Part shown: piece by piece, positions 8,575 through 18,109 of the stretch
Layout of the letters: each line of letters starts with the position of its first letter
Position numbering within the stretch: the first letter of the stretch is position 1
The notes under the pieces: model-generated
The model's database searches: none
Seen by the model: only the letters and a program-made list of their open reading frames with translations
What the model was told of the DNA's origin: nothing
Assembly: GCA_947448305.1 (NCBI GenBank)
Contig: CANFME010000016.1
Coordinates: 1 to 35,076, forward strand
Length of the DNA stretch: 35,076 bases
Source: Burkholderiaceae bacterium
GTDB taxonomy: Bacteria; Pseudomonadota; Gammaproteobacteria; Burkholderiales; Burkholderiaceae
Reading direction: 5' to 3'
Made by a program: the position numbers and the translations under genes

Positions 8575-9417
8575 TTAACGATTAGATCGGCGCTGAAATT
8601 CAATATCACCATATTTTGCTTGCACTGCGTCGTTGGTATTATCCGTATCCGTCATAATTCCGATAGCAATTAATTTTCCAGGATTTTCGCCGTAAGCCTT
8701 TTTGAAATCGGCTTCAATTGATCTGCGGTGGACTCGCCACTCACCTAAACCTTGACCCCCTGAGTCCACTACGATCGATTTAATCCGACTAATATGTTTA
8801 TTAGTAATGACTTCTTCTGCCCCATTTTTTTCTGACCAAATATACATTAAAGTCGCATACGGTAATTCGTGCCCACTAATTAGTTTTGCTAAATCAAAAG
8901 CGAGTTGATCTTTGAGGGATAGCGTGGATTTATCACCCTCAAAACCCAGTACGATTCTCAGTGGCGCGTCATCAACATGGCCTTGTGTGTTATCAGCCAG
9001 AGCAATGTTTTTTAATGCTTTCCATGTCCACTGAAGATCAAACCCTGTAATATCCTTTGCTTTTAAGGGCACAATGAGGCCGGAGGCGCTTGATTGTGCA
9101 TCGGCGTGAATTACATTTTTACCTTGGTAATGGTGCAAATAATATTTCGTTTTCTTCTTGTGAGGTGCTAAGGACCATAAATACCATCCCTCGACACCTT
9201 CATTACTTGAGATTTCTGACTGATCAGAAATCTCAAGTGATTTAGAAATCATTTGAGAAAATTTTCTAATTTCTGGCTCTAGTGGAACATCCTGAATAGG
9301 ACGTTGATTTTCAAGACTAGTAGTGTTTTCTTTGGGCGTCAGAGCGCAGCTTGTCATCAGCATCAAACTGAGCAGGCAACTAAATATCCGAATGAAATGA
9401 AATTGTGCTTTTATCAT
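8575..9417 (-). CDS. DUF3047 family putative lipoprotein
   Basis: 280 aa. The N-terminus has a signal with a lipobox-like LMTSC (Cys about residue 24), so the protein is probably a lipoprotein, although Met at -3 is not ideal. The rest fits DUF3047: a central GFDLQWTWKA block, ATLMYIWSEKNG and a SGGQGLGEWRVHRR block. The ending IAIGIMTDTDNTND...YGDIEF is the most recognisable family signature. Function of the family is not established. It starts 9 bp after the mltA stop and is probably co-transcribed, pointing to the cell envelope. A 15-bp inverted repeat lies inside the N-terminal linker. Confidence 0.82.
   Translation of the reverse strand: MIKAQFHFIRIFSCLLSLMLMTSCALTPKENTTSLENQRPIQDVPLEPEIRKFSQMISKSLEISDQSEISSNEGVEGWYLWSLAPHKKKTKYYLHHYQGKNVIHADAQSSASGLIVPLKAKDITGFDLQWTWKALKNIALADNTQGHVDDAPLRIVLGFEGDKSTLSLKDQLAFDLAKLISGHELPYATLMYIWSEKNGAEEVITNKHISRIKSIVVDSGGQGLGEWRVHRRSIEADFKKAYGENPGKLIAIGIMTDTDNTNDAVQAKYGDIEFQRRSNR
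9205..9238. repeat. 15-bp perfect inverted repeat inside the DUF3047 gene
   Basis: ACTTGAGATTTCTGA (9205-9219) and its exact complement TCAGAAATCTCAAGT (9224-9238) flank a 4-nt loop. A stem this long is uncommon inside a coding region. It encodes part of the linker (SLEISDQSEIS) between lipobox and domain. No U-tract follows on either strand. Confidence 0.7.
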
Positions 9418-9426
9418 TACCTGTTA

Positions 9427-10539
9427 TTAATTTTTTGGTACCAATAACCACATGCTACCTGATTGTTTTGTCATTCCCGCTTTTTCTCCAGCAAGATCAC
9501 CAGATCCCCAATAATAGTCAGCTCGAACACTTCCAACAATAGCACTCCCTGTGTCTTGAGCAAATACTAAGCTTTCTATCTTTTTACCAGTTTTAGGGTC
9601 TGAAGTACTTAAGAAAACCGGAGACCCTTTAGGGATATGTTGCCAATCTACGGCAATACTTCTTTGGGCAGTAAGTGGCTCACCTAAAGCACCAATCGGT
9701 CCATCCTCCATTAATCCACTTGAATTAATTTTAAAAAACACATATCTAGGATTTGCATTTAAAAGATCTTGGACACGCCCTGGATTTCTTTTTGCCCAAT
9801 TAGAAATATTTTGCATACTCGCTTGAGAAGTTGTCATTTCTTGCTGTTGAATCAACCAATTGGCAATGGATTTGTAAGGTTGATTGTTGGTGCCGGCAAA
9901 GCCTAGCCTGAGCATTTGACCATTTTCTAATTGGATTTTTCCTGATCCTTGAATTTGCATCATCGCTGCCGCCACTGGATCATTGACCCAAGCTATCTCA
10001 TTGCCTTTTAAAAGCGAACTTTTCAAAAGCTCTGCACGCGCTGGTCTCAGTAATTTGGTATCACTCTTCCAGGCAACTGGGTATTGGTATAGGGGAATTT
10101 GAAACCCTGGGATCTTTGTTAATGAACCCTTCAAAATTGGCTCATAATACCCAGTAATTAAGCCCTCTGCACTCCCTTGAGTATATCCATTACTGGGTAA
10201 AGCCTGTCGCAATGACAAGGTCTGAAAATTATTTTCAAAAAATTGCTTTACTTGCAAAGGGCTTGGATTTTTCAATTTGGCAGAATCTGTACAAAGCCTT
10301 TTTAAAGGGCTATCAATGCTTGCTTTTTGAAGATAGTTACAACTTTTTTGCCAAGTAGTCCAAACCCCATCCATCGCATCATCCTTCCAACCTGGTAAAG
10401 CACTCAGCTGATCAGTATTTTGATTTTGAAGCGAAAGTTCTGGAACGAACTTATCTTGGCTAGTCTTTGATGTGATATTGCGCTCTTGATTTGCGCAAGA
10501 GACGAGTAAAATAAGGAAGAATGCAATGAAGTATTTCAT
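9427..10539 (-). CDS. mltA: MltA, membrane-bound lytic murein transglycosylase A
   Basis: Outer-membrane lipoprotein that cleaves peptidoglycan glycan strands with formation of 1,6-anhydro-MurNAc. 370 aa. The signal peptide ends in a lipobox LLVSC (Cys about 15). The MltA barrel has EGLITGYYEP and MMQIQGSGKI blocks, NPRYVFFK, and the C-terminal 3D domain. The three-aspartate region includes AQDTGSAI, whose Asp (about 329) corresponds to the catalytic residue of E. coli MltA. The DUF3047 gene follows after 9 bp. The opposite-strand small ORF starts 48 bp upstream, so the two promoters would be divergent. Confidence 0.96.
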   Translation of the reverse strand: MKYFIAFFLILLVSCANQERNITSKTSQDKFVPELSLQNQNTDQLSALPGWKDDAMDGVWTTWQKSCNYLQKASIDSPLKRLCTDSAKLKNPSPLQVKQFFENNFQTLSLRQALPSNGYTQGSAEGLITGYYEPILKGSLTKIPGFQIPLYQYPVAWKSDTKLLRPARAELLKSSLLKGNEIAWVNDPVAAAMMQIQGSGKIQLENGQMLRLGFAGTNNQPYKSIANWLIQQQEMTTSQASMQNISNWAKRNPGRVQDLLNANPRYVFFKINSSGLMEDGPIGALGEPLTAQRSIAVDWQHIPKGSPVFLSTSDPKTGKKIESLVFAQDTGSAIVGSVRADYYWGSGDLAGEKAGMTKQSGSMWLLVPKN

Positions 10540-10586
10540 TCGTTACTCATTCATTACATTTTTTTAATTTCAGTAAAAGGTCACAG

Positions 10587-10709
10587 ATGCTAGCAGACTT
10601 ATTAGATGAATACCCCATGCTTTTATTAGTGGCAGAAGCTGGGGTTGCCTTGTTGATCCTTGTTTTCATTGTTGTTTGGACCATGATGGGTAGAAAAAAA
10701 GATGAGTAA
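10587..10709 (+). CDS. Small single-span membrane protein, 40 aa (not in ORF track)
   Basis: Forty codons, below the size cut of the supplied track. A good Shine-Dalgarno AAAAGG ends 6 nt before the ATG. The product has a short acidic N-terminus (MLADLLDEYP), one hydrophobic helix at about residues 11-34 (ending VFIVVWTMM) and a charged GRKKDE end. The positive-inside rule predicts the C-terminus is cytoplasmic. It lies between mltA and apaG on the opposite strand, and its stop is 4 bp from the apaG stop. The 97-aa ORF track entry overlapping it on the minus strand has no homology I recognise. I do not know the family. Confidence 0.68.
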   Translation: MLADLLDEYPMLLLVAEAGVALLILVFIVVWTMMGRKKDE

Positions 10710-10713
10710 AGGC

Positions 10714-11088
10714 CTAGTGTAGGATTCTTGGCATCGTTAATAGAAATTCTGGAATGGGGGCTGCAAAAAACTCCGCCTCCTCCGAAACACAGAAATAACT
10801 CCCTTTCATTTTCCCATCCGGCGACGGAATAGAAGCCCAACTTGTGTACTCAAATGATTCTCCAGGTCTGAGAAAAGGTTGCTGACCAACCACGCCTAAA
10901 CCGCGAACTTCTTGTTCTACGCCTTCTGTGTCGGTAATAACCCAATGTCTACCAATCAACTGGAATGGGACTTGCGATTCGTTTTTGATGATCATCGTAT
11001 AGGCAAAACTATAGTTGCCTTTTTCAGGAATTGACTGATCTTCTAAATACTGTACTTTTACCGTTATTTGAATTGCATACTCGCTCAT
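10714..11088 (-). CDS. apaG: ApaG protein
   Basis: Single ApaG/FBXO3-type beta-sandwich protein of 124 aa, the usual size. Conserved elements are KVQYLEDQS, FAYTMIIKNES, LIGRHWVITD, VRGLGVVGQQP and the C-terminal MKGSYFC block followed by IPEFLLTMPR. Its biochemical role is not settled; it is linked to cation tolerance and Ap4A phenotypes in enterobacteria and is structurally related to F-box protein 3. It is convergent with the small membrane ORF, divergent from rpe with 69 bp between, and has no visible RBS. Confidence 0.96.
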   Translation of the reverse strand: MSEYAIQITVKVQYLEDQSIPEKGNYSFAYTMIIKNESQVPFQLIGRHWVITDTEGVEQEVRGLGVVGQQPFLRPGESFEYTSWASIPSPDGKMKGSYFCVSEEAEFFAAPIPEFLLTMPRILH

Positions 11089-11145
11089 GCTTAATAGTCC
11101 TTATTATCCGAATGTAATTTATTTTATGTGGATGAATCTCTACAG

Positions 11146-11151
11146 TAAAAT
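11146..11151 (+). promoter_or_regulatory. Possible -10 element immediately before rpe
   Basis: TAAAAT lies 6 nt before the rpe ATG, without a recognisable -35 at 16-18 bp. If used, transcription would begin at or next to the start codon, giving a leaderless mRNA. rpe has no Shine-Dalgarno, which is consistent. Tentative. Confidence 0.3.
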
Positions 11152-11157
11152 AGATTT

Positions 11158-11862
11158 ATGAATAATAACTTACCTGCGATCATTGCACCATCGATCCTTT
11201 CTGCTGACTTTGCCTACTTAGGGCAAGAAGTTAAAGATGTCCTAAGTGCTGGTGCTGATTGGATTCACTTTGATGTGATGGATAATCACTTCGTTCCTAA
11301 CCTCACTATCGGTCCGCTCGTTTGTGAAGCAATTCGACCGCATGCCATAAAGAATGGGCATCCAGCCATTATTGACGTCCATTTAATGATTGAGCCGGTC
11401 GATGCATTGGTTCCAGAGTTTGCAAAAGCTGGTGCTAATTTGATTAGTTTTCACCCGGAAGCAAGTACTCACATAGATCGGACGATTAATTTAATTAAAG
11501 ATCAGGGGTGTCAAGTAGGCTTAGTCTTTAATCCGGCAACGCCATTGCATTATTTAGACCATGTTCTAGATAAACTCGATTTAATCTTATTAATGTCAGT
11601 AAACCCTGGCTTTGGTGGTCAGAAATTCATTCCGTCTACCCTTGAAAAACTAAAAGCTACTCGCAAATTGATTGATAGTTATACAGCCCAATCCGGCAGA
11701 GCTATTCGACTCGAAATTGATGGCGGAGTCAATCCAGATAATATTGGTGAGATTTATGCGGCTGGGGCAGATACCTTTGTTGCGGGTTCAGCCATCTTTG
11801 GAAAACCTGATTATGCCCAGATCATCAATGCCATGCGAACTTCTATTGCAAAAGTAAAATGA
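11158..11862 (+). CDS. rpe: Ribulose-phosphate 3-epimerase
   Basis: TIM-barrel metal-dependent epimerase converting ribulose-5-phosphate to xylulose-5-phosphate in the pentose phosphate and Calvin pathways. 234 aa. Conserved segments are [14 protein letters not shown] at the N-terminus, [17 protein letters not shown] with metal ligands, [20 protein letters not shown] and the phosphate-binding LEIDGGVN...[12 protein letters not shown]. The stop overlaps the trpE start as ATGA, so it heads the trp transcript; the gph phosphatase gene common between rpe and trpE in related genomes is absent here. No upstream trp leader or attenuator was found. Confidence 0.97.
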   Translation: MNNNLPAIIAPSILSADFAYLGQEVKDVLSAGADWIHFDVMDNHFVPNLTIGPLVCEAIRPHAIKNGHPAIIDVHLMIEPVDALVPEFAKAGANLISFHPEASTHIDRTINLIKDQGCQVGLVFNPATPLHYLDHVLDKLDLILLMSVNPGFGGQKFIPSTLEKLKATRKLIDSYTAQSGRAIRLEIDGGVNPDNIGEIYAAGADTFVAGSAIFGKPDYAQIINAMRTSIAKVK

Positions 11863-13376
11863 CCTTAGATGAATTTAATCAGTTAGCGAACCAAGGTTAC
11901 AACCGTGTTCCGTTTGTGCTTGAGACCTTAGCTGACCTTGAAACCCCGCTATCACTCTATTTGAAGCTCACACAAGCTGAAGGTTCTAAGAATACATTTT
12001 TACTTGAATCCGTAGTCGGCGGTGAACGCTTTGGTCGTTACTCTATTATTGGCTTACCAGCAAGAACCTTGATTCGTTCCCGAGGAACTGCGCAAAGCCC
12101 CATCAATGAAGTACTCACTGATGGCGTAGTGGTTGAAACAAATGCTGATAATCCACTCGATTTTGTGGAGGCCTATCATGCTAAATTCAAGGCCGCCATC
12201 CTTTCAGGGCTTCCCCGCTTTTGTGGTGGGCTAGCTGGTTACTTTGCATATGACACGATTCGTTATATAGAGCCACGGTTAGCCAATTCTGCCCCAAAAG
12301 ATGAATTAGGATTGCCCGATATTCAGCTATTACTTACAGAAGAGTTGGCCGTGATTGATAATTTAGCCGGCAAACTGTATCTGATTGTTTATGTGGATCC
12401 AAAGTCTGAAAATGCCTATGTTCGTGCAAAAGAGCGATTAAAGGTTTTACGATCCCATTTAGACCGCTCGATTGTCAACCCCCTGCAGACTGCTAGCACT
12501 AAAACGCAGCCGATTCGAAATTACCCTAAAGAACAGTTTTTGGCCGCGGTCAATAAAACTAAAGAATATATTTTGGCGGGTGACTGCATGCAGGTCGTGT
12601 TTGGTCAACGCATTAGTCAGCCCTTCTCCGATAACCCCCTTTCACTTTACCGTGCTCTGCGCTCTTTGAATCCTTCACCCTATTTATATTTTTATGATTT
12701 TGGTGACCACCAATTGGTGGGTTCTTCCCCAGAAATTTTGGTTCGACAAGAAAGAACTACAGATTCAACTGGACAATTGAACCGCACCGTAACAGTAAGG
12801 CCGCTAGCAGGAACAAGACCTCGCGGTAAAACACCAGAACTTGATGAACAGTTAGCTCGGGATTTATTAGCCGATCCAAAGGAAATTGCAGAGCATGTGA
12901 TGTTGATTGATTTAGCAAGAAACGATATCGGTCGAATTGCTAAAATTGGTTCAGTCCATGTTACAGAAAAAATGAGTATCGAGAAATACTCCCATGTTCA
13001 GCATATTGTGAGTTCGGTTGAGGGTAACTTGCGTGAAGAGATTACCAATATGGATGTGTTGCGGGCTACTTTTCCAGCTGGTACTCTTTCCGGCGCACCT
13101 AAAATCCGGGCGATGGAAATAATTGATGAAATGGAAATCACCAAACGCGGCCCTTATGGCGGTGCAGCGGGTTATCTCTCGTTTTCAGGTGATATGGACG
13201 TTGCTATTATTATTCGCACAGGTGTGATTAAAGATGGTTGGTTACACTCACAAGCGGGGGCGGGAATCGTTGCCGACTCAGTCCCTGAGTCAGAATATCA
13301 AGAAACTGAAGTTAAAGCCCGAGCAGTTCTACGAGCAGCGGAAATGGTCCAAGCTGGACTAGATTCAAGCGCATAG
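11859..13376 (+). CDS. trpE: TrpE, anthranilate synthase component I
   Basis: Makes anthranilate from chorismate, using ammonia supplied by TrpG, in the first committed step of tryptophan synthesis. 505 aa. The N-terminal regulatory domain includes [18 protein letters not shown], the region where feedback-binding LLES-type residues occur. The chorismate-binding domain has [68 protein letters not shown] and GPYGGAAGY. All family signature blocks are intact. It is translationally coupled to rpe; trpG starts 32 bp downstream. Confidence 0.97.
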   Translation: MTLDEFNQLANQGYNRVPFVLETLADLETPLSLYLKLTQAEGSKNTFLLESVVGGERFGRYSIIGLPARTLIRSRGTAQSPINEVLTDGVVVETNADNPLDFVEAYHAKFKAAILSGLPRFCGGLAGYFAYDTIRYIEPRLANSAPKDELGLPDIQLLLTEELAVIDNLAGKLYLIVYVDPKSENAYVRAKERLKVLRSHLDRSIVNPLQTASTKTQPIRNYPKEQFLAAVNKTKEYILAGDCMQVVFGQRISQPFSDNPLSLYRALRSLNPSPYLYFYDFGDHQLVGSSPEILVRQERTTDSTGQLNRTVTVRPLAGTRPRGKTPELDEQLARDLLADPKEIAEHVMLIDLARNDIGRIAKIGSVHVTEKMSIEKYSHVQHIVSSVEGNLREEITNMDVLRATFPAGTLSGAPKIRAMEIIDEMEITKRGPYGGAAGYLSFSGDMDVAIIIRTGVIKDGWLHSQAGAGIVADSVPESEYQETEVKARAVLRAAEMVQAGLDSSA

Positions 13377-13408
13377 TTGATGCAACTGGAAAGCGATGAA
13401 AGAAATAT

Positions 13409-13978
13409 ATGCTACTCATGATTGATAACTACGATTCATTTACTTTTAACTTAGTTCAGTACTTCGGGGAACTAGGGCAAGAAGTCAAAGTTTTTCGTAA
13501 CGATGAGATTTCTTTGGATGAAATCGAGGCACTTGACCCAGATTATCTTTGTATTTCTCCTGGGCCTTGTAGCCCCAAAGAAGCAGGCATTTCGATTGAT
13601 ACAATCCTTCAGTTTGCCGGAAAAATTCCAATCTTAGGCGTTTGTTTAGGTCATCAAGCCATCGGTGAAGCATTTGGCGGTCATATTATTCGTGCCAAAA
13701 CGATCATGCATGGCAAAACAGATACCATCCAAACCAAAAGACGTGGCGTTTTTCAGGGGTTGCCAGCCGAGTTTACGGTGACCCGTTATCACTCCTTAGC
13801 GATTGAACGCTCGACTCTGCCAGACTGCCTTGAAATTACAGCCTCTACAGCTGACGGCGAAATCATGGGCGTCAAGCATAAAACACTCGCGGTGGAAGGT
13901 GTTCAATTCCACCCAGAATCTATTCTGTCAGAATATGGGCATGACTTACTGCAGAACTTTTTAAAACTGAAAAAATAA
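13409..13978 (+). CDS. trpG: TrpG, anthranilate synthase component II (glutamine amidotransferase)
   Basis: Class I glutamine amidotransferase that delivers ammonia to TrpE; enzymes of this type may also serve as PabA in folate synthesis. 189 aa. It opens with [17 protein letters not shown] and carries the oxyanion region [12 protein letters not shown]. The nucleophile Cys79 lies in GVCLGHQ and the catalytic His168/Glu170 in VQFHPES. Start taken at the first ATG because family members begin M-x-L-x-IDNYDSF. Confidence 0.96.
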   Translation: MLLMIDNYDSFTFNLVQYFGELGQEVKVFRNDEISLDEIEALDPDYLCISPGPCSPKEAGISIDTILQFAGKIPILGVCLGHQAIGEAFGGHIIRAKTIMHGKTDTIQTKRRGVFQGLPAEFTVTRYHSLAIERSTLPDCLEITASTADGEIMGVKHKTLAVEGVQFHPESILSEYGHDLLQNFLKLKK

Positions 13979-13994
13979 TTGGTACGATAATTTA

Positions 13995-15035
13995 ATGACA
14001 ATCACCTATCAAGAAGCCCTCTTAAGATGTATTGAACACCGTGAGATTTTTCATGATGAAATGCTTGGTTTAATGCGCGCAATCATGAAAGGAGAGCTAT
14101 CTCCAAGTATGACCTCCGCTTTACTAGTTGGTCTGAGAACCAAAAAAGAAACGATTGGTGAAATTTCTGCAGCCGCGATGGTGATGCGTGAATTTGCCAA
14201 CCATGTGGTCGTAAAAGATTCCAGCAATTTTGTCGATATTGTTGGTACTGGTGGTGATGGTTCCCATAGCTTTAATATTTCAACAACCTCTGCTTTTGTG
14301 ATTGCTGGTGCTGGTGCCAAAGTTGCTAAACATGGTAACCGCAGCGTTAGTAGCAAATCAGGTAGTGCTGATGCCCTTGAATCGCTTGGCGCCCGGATTG
14401 ATCTTTCTGCTCAACAGGTTGGGCAATGTATTGAAAAAACGGGGATGGGTTTTATGTTTGCCCCTAACCATCACCCAGCAATGAAAAATGTTGCAGCGGT
14501 TCGTAAAGAACTCGGTATTCGTACTATTTTTAACATCTTGGGCCCCTTAACTAACCCAGCCAATGCGCCGCATATGCTCATGGGTGTTTTCCATCCAGAT
14601 TTAGTGGGTATTCAGATTCGTGTTTTAGAGCGTTTGGGTATGAAGCACGCTTTAGTCGTTTATGGCAAGGATGGGCTTGATGAAATTTCTCTTGGTGCTT
14701 CCACCTTAGTGGGAGAACTCAAAGATGGTCAAATTATTGAATATGAGATTCATCCTGAAGATTTTGGGATTGCCATGACAAGTTCGCGCGCCTTTAAAGT
14801 CGAGAATGCACAGGAATCAAAAAACATTATCTTAGACGTTTTGGATGGACAACCTGGACCAGCGTTAGATATCGTCGTTCTTAATTCTGGTGCTGCCTTA
14901 TATGCCAGTGACCTCGCCCCATCTATTGCAGCCGGTATCGAGATGGCACGCGCCACGATAGCCTCTGGTAAAGCGAAGGCGAAAATGCTCGAGTTTGTCA
15001 AAGCCACTCAGGAGCTAGGTGAAAACAATGTCTGA
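13995..15035 (+). CDS. trpD: TrpD, anthranilate phosphoribosyltransferase
   Basis: Transfers phosphoribose from PRPP to anthranilate in the second step of the pathway. 346 aa. The PRPP-binding loop [15 protein letters not shown] is at about residues 84-98. [18 protein letters not shown] and the second metal motif GLDEIS (aspartate/glutamate pair) are also present. It lies 16 bp after trpG, and its 3' end overlaps trpC by 8 bp when the preferred trpC start is used. Confidence 0.97.
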   Translation: MTITYQEALLRCIEHREIFHDEMLGLMRAIMKGELSPSMTSALLVGLRTKKETIGEISAAAMVMREFANHVVVKDSSNFVDIVGTGGDGSHSFNISTTSAFVIAGAGAKVAKHGNRSVSSKSGSADALESLGARIDLSAQQVGQCIEKTGMGFMFAPNHHPAMKNVAAVRKELGIRTIFNILGPLTNPANAPHMLMGVFHPDLVGIQIRVLERLGMKHALVVYGKDGLDEISLGASTLVGELKDGQIIEYEIHPEDFGIAMTSSRAFKVENAQESKNIILDVLDGQPGPALDIVVLNSGAALYASDLAPSIAAGIEMARATIASGKAKAKMLEFVKATQELGENNV

Positions 15036-15831
15036 TATCTTACATCGTATTCTTGCGACTAAAAAAGAAGAACTTGTCGTCTCCAAAGCAGTCGTTTCAC
15101 AATCTGATGTTGAAGCACTTGCGCTAGCAAGTTTGACGGATTCGATTTTGGCTCCCCGCGGTTTTATTAATGCGATTGAAGCAAAAATTGCCCTTGGTCA
15201 CGCCGGTGTCATCGCGGAAATTAAACAAGCTAGTCCTAGTAGAGGCATCTTAAGAAACCCATTCCATCCAGCACTCATTGCTCAAAGTTATGCAAAGCAT
15301 GGTGCTGCCTGTTTATCGGTCTTAACTGACGAGCAATACTTTAAGGGTTGTACAGCCTTTTTAAAAGAGGCTAGAGGAGCTTGTAACTTACCTGTTATTC
15401 GTAAAGATTTTATGGTTGATCCGTATCAAATTTATGAAGCTCGGGCGATGGGTGCTGATGCGATTCTACTGATTGTTTCCGCGCTCACCGATCAACAATT
15501 AAAGGAATTTGAAGACCTCGCCATCCAATTACAAATGGATGTGCTAATAGAAGTACACGATGCTGAAGAATTACAAAGAGCGCTGTTATTGAAATCGAAT
15601 TTACTCGGGATTAATAATCGGGACCTCAAAACTTTTGAAGTCTCGTTACAAAATACTATCGATTTACTCTCTGAAATTCCGAAAGAAAAAAGAATCGTTA
15701 CCGAAAGTGGTATCTTGGCCAAAAAAGATGTGGACTTCATGCGCGAGCATCAAGTGGATGCCTTTTTAGTTGGTGAAGCTTTCATGCGAGCAGAAAATCC
15801 TGGTCAGGCTCTGCAAGATCTATTCTTTTAA
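15028..15831 (+). CDS. trpC: TrpC, indole-3-glycerol-phosphate synthase
   Basis: TIM-barrel enzyme closing the indole ring from CdRP. The track starts at GTG 15019; the ATG at 15028 gives 267 aa and begins MSDILHRIL, the usual N-terminus in this group, with AGG 8 nt upstream. Active-site elements are [50 protein letters not shown] and TESGIL. There is no TrpF fusion as in enterobacteria. trpF, trpB and trpA are not in the window. The 3' end faces the LhgO-type gene with a 10-bp gap and no obvious terminator. Confidence 0.96.
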   Translation: MSDILHRILATKKEELVVSKAVVSQSDVEALALASLTDSILAPRGFINAIEAKIALGHAGVIAEIKQASPSRGILRNPFHPALIAQSYAKHGAACLSVLTDEQYFKGCTAFLKEARGACNLPVIRKDFMVDPYQIYEARAMGADAILLIVSALTDQQLKEFEDLAIQLQMDVLIEVHDAEELQRALLLKSNLLGINNRDLKTFEVSLQNTIDLLSEIPKEKRIVTESGILAKKDVDFMREHQVDAFLVGEAFMRAENPGQALQDLFF

Positions 15832-15841
15832 GTAAAAACAG

Positions 15842-16972
15842 CTAAATTAAGCGCGCCTCAACTTCTTGCGCAATCGCTAAAGAGGAAGTCAAACCAGGCG
15901 ATTCAATCGCGAACAAATTGATGAGGCCAGTATGTCTATGAAACTGAGCATTATCAATTCTAAAATCGGCAGCCGGCTCACCAGGTTTACTCGTCTTTGC
16001 TCTGATCCCAGAGTATGCAGGACTCAAGACTCCATCCGGTAAGTCTGGCCAGTAACTACGAATCGCCGCATAAAATTTATTGCCGCGCAAAGGGTCTACC
16101 GCGTAATCGACTTGGCTCTCTTCTTCAATATCGAGCCACTCTACATCGGGGCCAAACTTCGCTTGTCCGCCAAGATCCATCGTGACATGCACACCTAGAC
16201 CACCAGGTTCAGGAATGGGGTAAATTAAACGAGCAAATGGGGACTTCATCGCCAAAGAAAAGTAATTCCCTTTAGCGAAGTAAGGTTTTGGTATGAGTGC
16301 TTCATCAAAGCCCAAAATTTGCTGAGCAACTTTTGGTGCGCTCATTCCGGCACTATTAATTAAGTATTTTGTTTCTAATTGGAAAACAGATCCATCTGCG
16401 GTTAAAACATCTAATCTATAACCGTTCATACCCTCTTGGATGGGACTTGTCTTGTGTAAAGAGGATTGATAAGCAATCATCCCCCCAGCATCTTCAAACT
16501 CACCCAGTAAAGAGAGCATATAACTATGACTATCAATCACACCTGTACTCGCCGACAGAATTGCTTCTTCGACGCGCAATACGGGTTCTAAGGCATTAGC
16601 TTGCTTTTTAGTAATGCGGGATAACTGGGGAACTAAATTAGCACAGGCCTTATCCCAAATTTTCTCTAAATCCTCGAGTTGAGTTTGATCACTAGCAACA
16701 ATCAACTTACCGCAGGGGTTATATGGGACACCGTGGGACTTTGCATACGCATGTAAGAGTGCGTTCCCTTTTAGGCAAACTTCTGTTTTGAGAGAGCCAG
16801 TGGGGTAGTAAATGCCAGCATGCATGACTTCACTATTGCGTGCGCTGGTAATAGTGCCAAAACTGGACTCACGTTCTAATAAGATGGTTTCTTTACCGCT
16901 TCTTGCCATTTGCCGCGCAATCGCTAGCCCAACAACTCCAGCTCCAACAACCACACAATCAACTCGTTCCAT
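15842..16972 (-). CDS. FAD-dependent oxidoreductase, LhgO (L-2-hydroxyglutarate oxidase) type
   Basis: DAO-fold flavoenzyme, 376 aa. The N-terminal dinucleotide site is VVVGAGVVGLAIAR (about 7-20), followed by ERESSFGTITSARNSEVMHAGIYYP. The NSEV-HAGIYYP stretch is typical of the LhgO/YgaF branch, which oxidises L-2-hydroxyglutarate and passes electrons to the quinone pool. YLINSAGMSAPKVAQ and a C-terminal FAIESPGLTSSLAIA close the FAD domain. Substrate identity is inferred from the branch and is not certain. It is 16 bp downstream of ychF on the same strand. Confidence 0.86.
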   Translation of the reverse strand: MERVDCVVVGAGVVGLAIARQMARSGKETILLERESSFGTITSARNSEVMHAGIYYPTGSLKTEVCLKGNALLHAYAKSHGVPYNPCGKLIVASDQTQLEDLEKIWDKACANLVPQLSRITKKQANALEPVLRVEEAILSASTGVIDSHSYMLSLLGEFEDAGGMIAYQSSLHKTSPIQEGMNGYRLDVLTADGSVFQLETKYLINSAGMSAPKVAQQILGFDEALIPKPYFAKGNYFSLAMKSPFARLIYPIPEPGGLGVHVTMDLGGQAKFGPDVEWLDIEEESQVDYAVDPLRGNKFYAAIRSYWPDLPDGVLSPAYSGIRAKTSKPGEPAADFRIDNAQFHRHTGLINLFAIESPGLTSSLAIAQEVEARLI

Positions 16973-16988
16973 GGTTGTCTAAAAAAAC

Positions 16989-18083
16989 CTAGACGTTGAA
17001 TAAGAAATTCAGTACATCGCCATCTTTAACGACATACTCTTTACCCTCAGCTCGCATTTTGCCAGCTTCCTTCGCACCCTGTTCACCCTTGTATTGAAGA
17101 TAATCATCAAAACCAATGGTTTGCGCGCGAATAAAGCCTTTTTCAAAATCCGTATGGATGACACCGGCGGCTTGTGGTGCCGTATCACCAATATGAATGG
17201 TCCATGCACGAACTTCCTTAACACCCGCTGTAAAGTAAGTTTGCAGGCCTAAGAGACTAAAACCAGCTCGAATAACGCGGTCAAGACCTGGTTCATTCAT
17301 GCCCATCTCTTGCAAGAACTCAATCTTGTCTTCATCTTCTAAATCGGCAATCTCTGCCTCAATCGCTGCACAAACAGCAACGACAGGCGCGTTTTCTAGA
17401 GCAGCGTGTGCTTTGACAGCCTCTAAATGGGGATTGTTTTCAAAACCATTTTCCAACACGTTTGCGACGTACATCGCAGGTTTGGCCGTAATTAAACAAA
17501 ATGGCTTTAACAACAGCATTTGTTCAGGTGATAAACCAAGCGATCTCACGGGTTTTGCTTCATTGAGGTGAGCAGCCACTTTCGTTAAGACTGATAGTAG
17601 TGCTGCAGCCTCTTTATCGTTACCCGATTTTGCGGCTTTGGTATATTTGGTAATTGCTTTATCAACGCTGGTTAAATCCGATAAAGCTAACTCTGTATCA
17701 ATGACTCCGATGTCGGAGAGCGGATCAACCCGACCGGCAACGTGAATCACGTTATCGTCTTCGAAGCATCGGACGACGTGAGTGATCGCATCCGTTTCTC
17801 GAATATTGGCTAAAAACTGATTACCAAGACCCTCGCCTTTAGAAGCACCAGCGACTAAACCAGCAATATCGACAAACTCAACGATCGCAGGTACGATTCG
17901 TTCTGGCTTGACGATTTTTGACAGTTCGGATAGACGTGAGTCTGGAACTTCCACGACGCCAATATTAGGCTCAATCGTGCAAAATGGATAATTCTCTGCC
18001 GCGATACCAGCTTTGGTAAGCGCGTTAAAGAGGGTGGATTTGCCGACGTTAGGCAGGCCGACGATGCCGCATTTCAATGACAT
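16989..18083 (-). CDS. ychF: YchF (Ola1-type) redox-regulated ATPase
   Basis: Obg-like P-loop protein that hydrolyses ATP in preference to GTP and binds ribosomes; linked to stress responses. 364 aa. The P-loop GLPNVGKST is at residues 9-17, switch region [20 protein letters not shown] follows, a coiled-coil insert lies near 130-200, and the C-terminal TGS domain includes [17 protein letters not shown] and [15 protein letters not shown]. There is no Shine-Dalgarno. TACAAT sits 7 nt before the ATG, so a very short leader is possible. It is divergent from the UbiH-family gene, with only 26 bp between starts. Confidence 0.96.
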   Translation of the reverse strand: MSLKCGIVGLPNVGKSTLFNALTKAGIAAENYPFCTIEPNIGVVEVPDSRLSELSKIVKPERIVPAIVEFVDIAGLVAGASKGEGLGNQFLANIRETDAITHVVRCFEDDNVIHVAGRVDPLSDIGVIDTELALSDLTSVDKAITKYTKAAKSGNDKEAAALLSVLTKVAAHLNEAKPVRSLGLSPEQMLLLKPFCLITAKPAMYVANVLENGFENNPHLEAVKAHAALENAPVVAVCAAIEAEIADLEDEDKIEFLQEMGMNEPGLDRVIRAGFSLLGLQTYFTAGVKEVRAWTIHIGDTAPQAAGVIHTDFEKGFIRAQTIGFDDYLQYKGEQGAKEAGKMRAEGKEYVVKDGDVLNFLFNV

Positions 18084-18109
18084 AAGCTATATTGTAATAA
18101 CATCATATT

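Noticed and set aside
10547-10840. 97-aa minus-strand ORF upstream of mltA
   Set aside because: It overlaps the apaG 3' end and the small plus-strand membrane ORF, has irregular composition and no family features. The plus-strand ORF has the better RBS and protein character.
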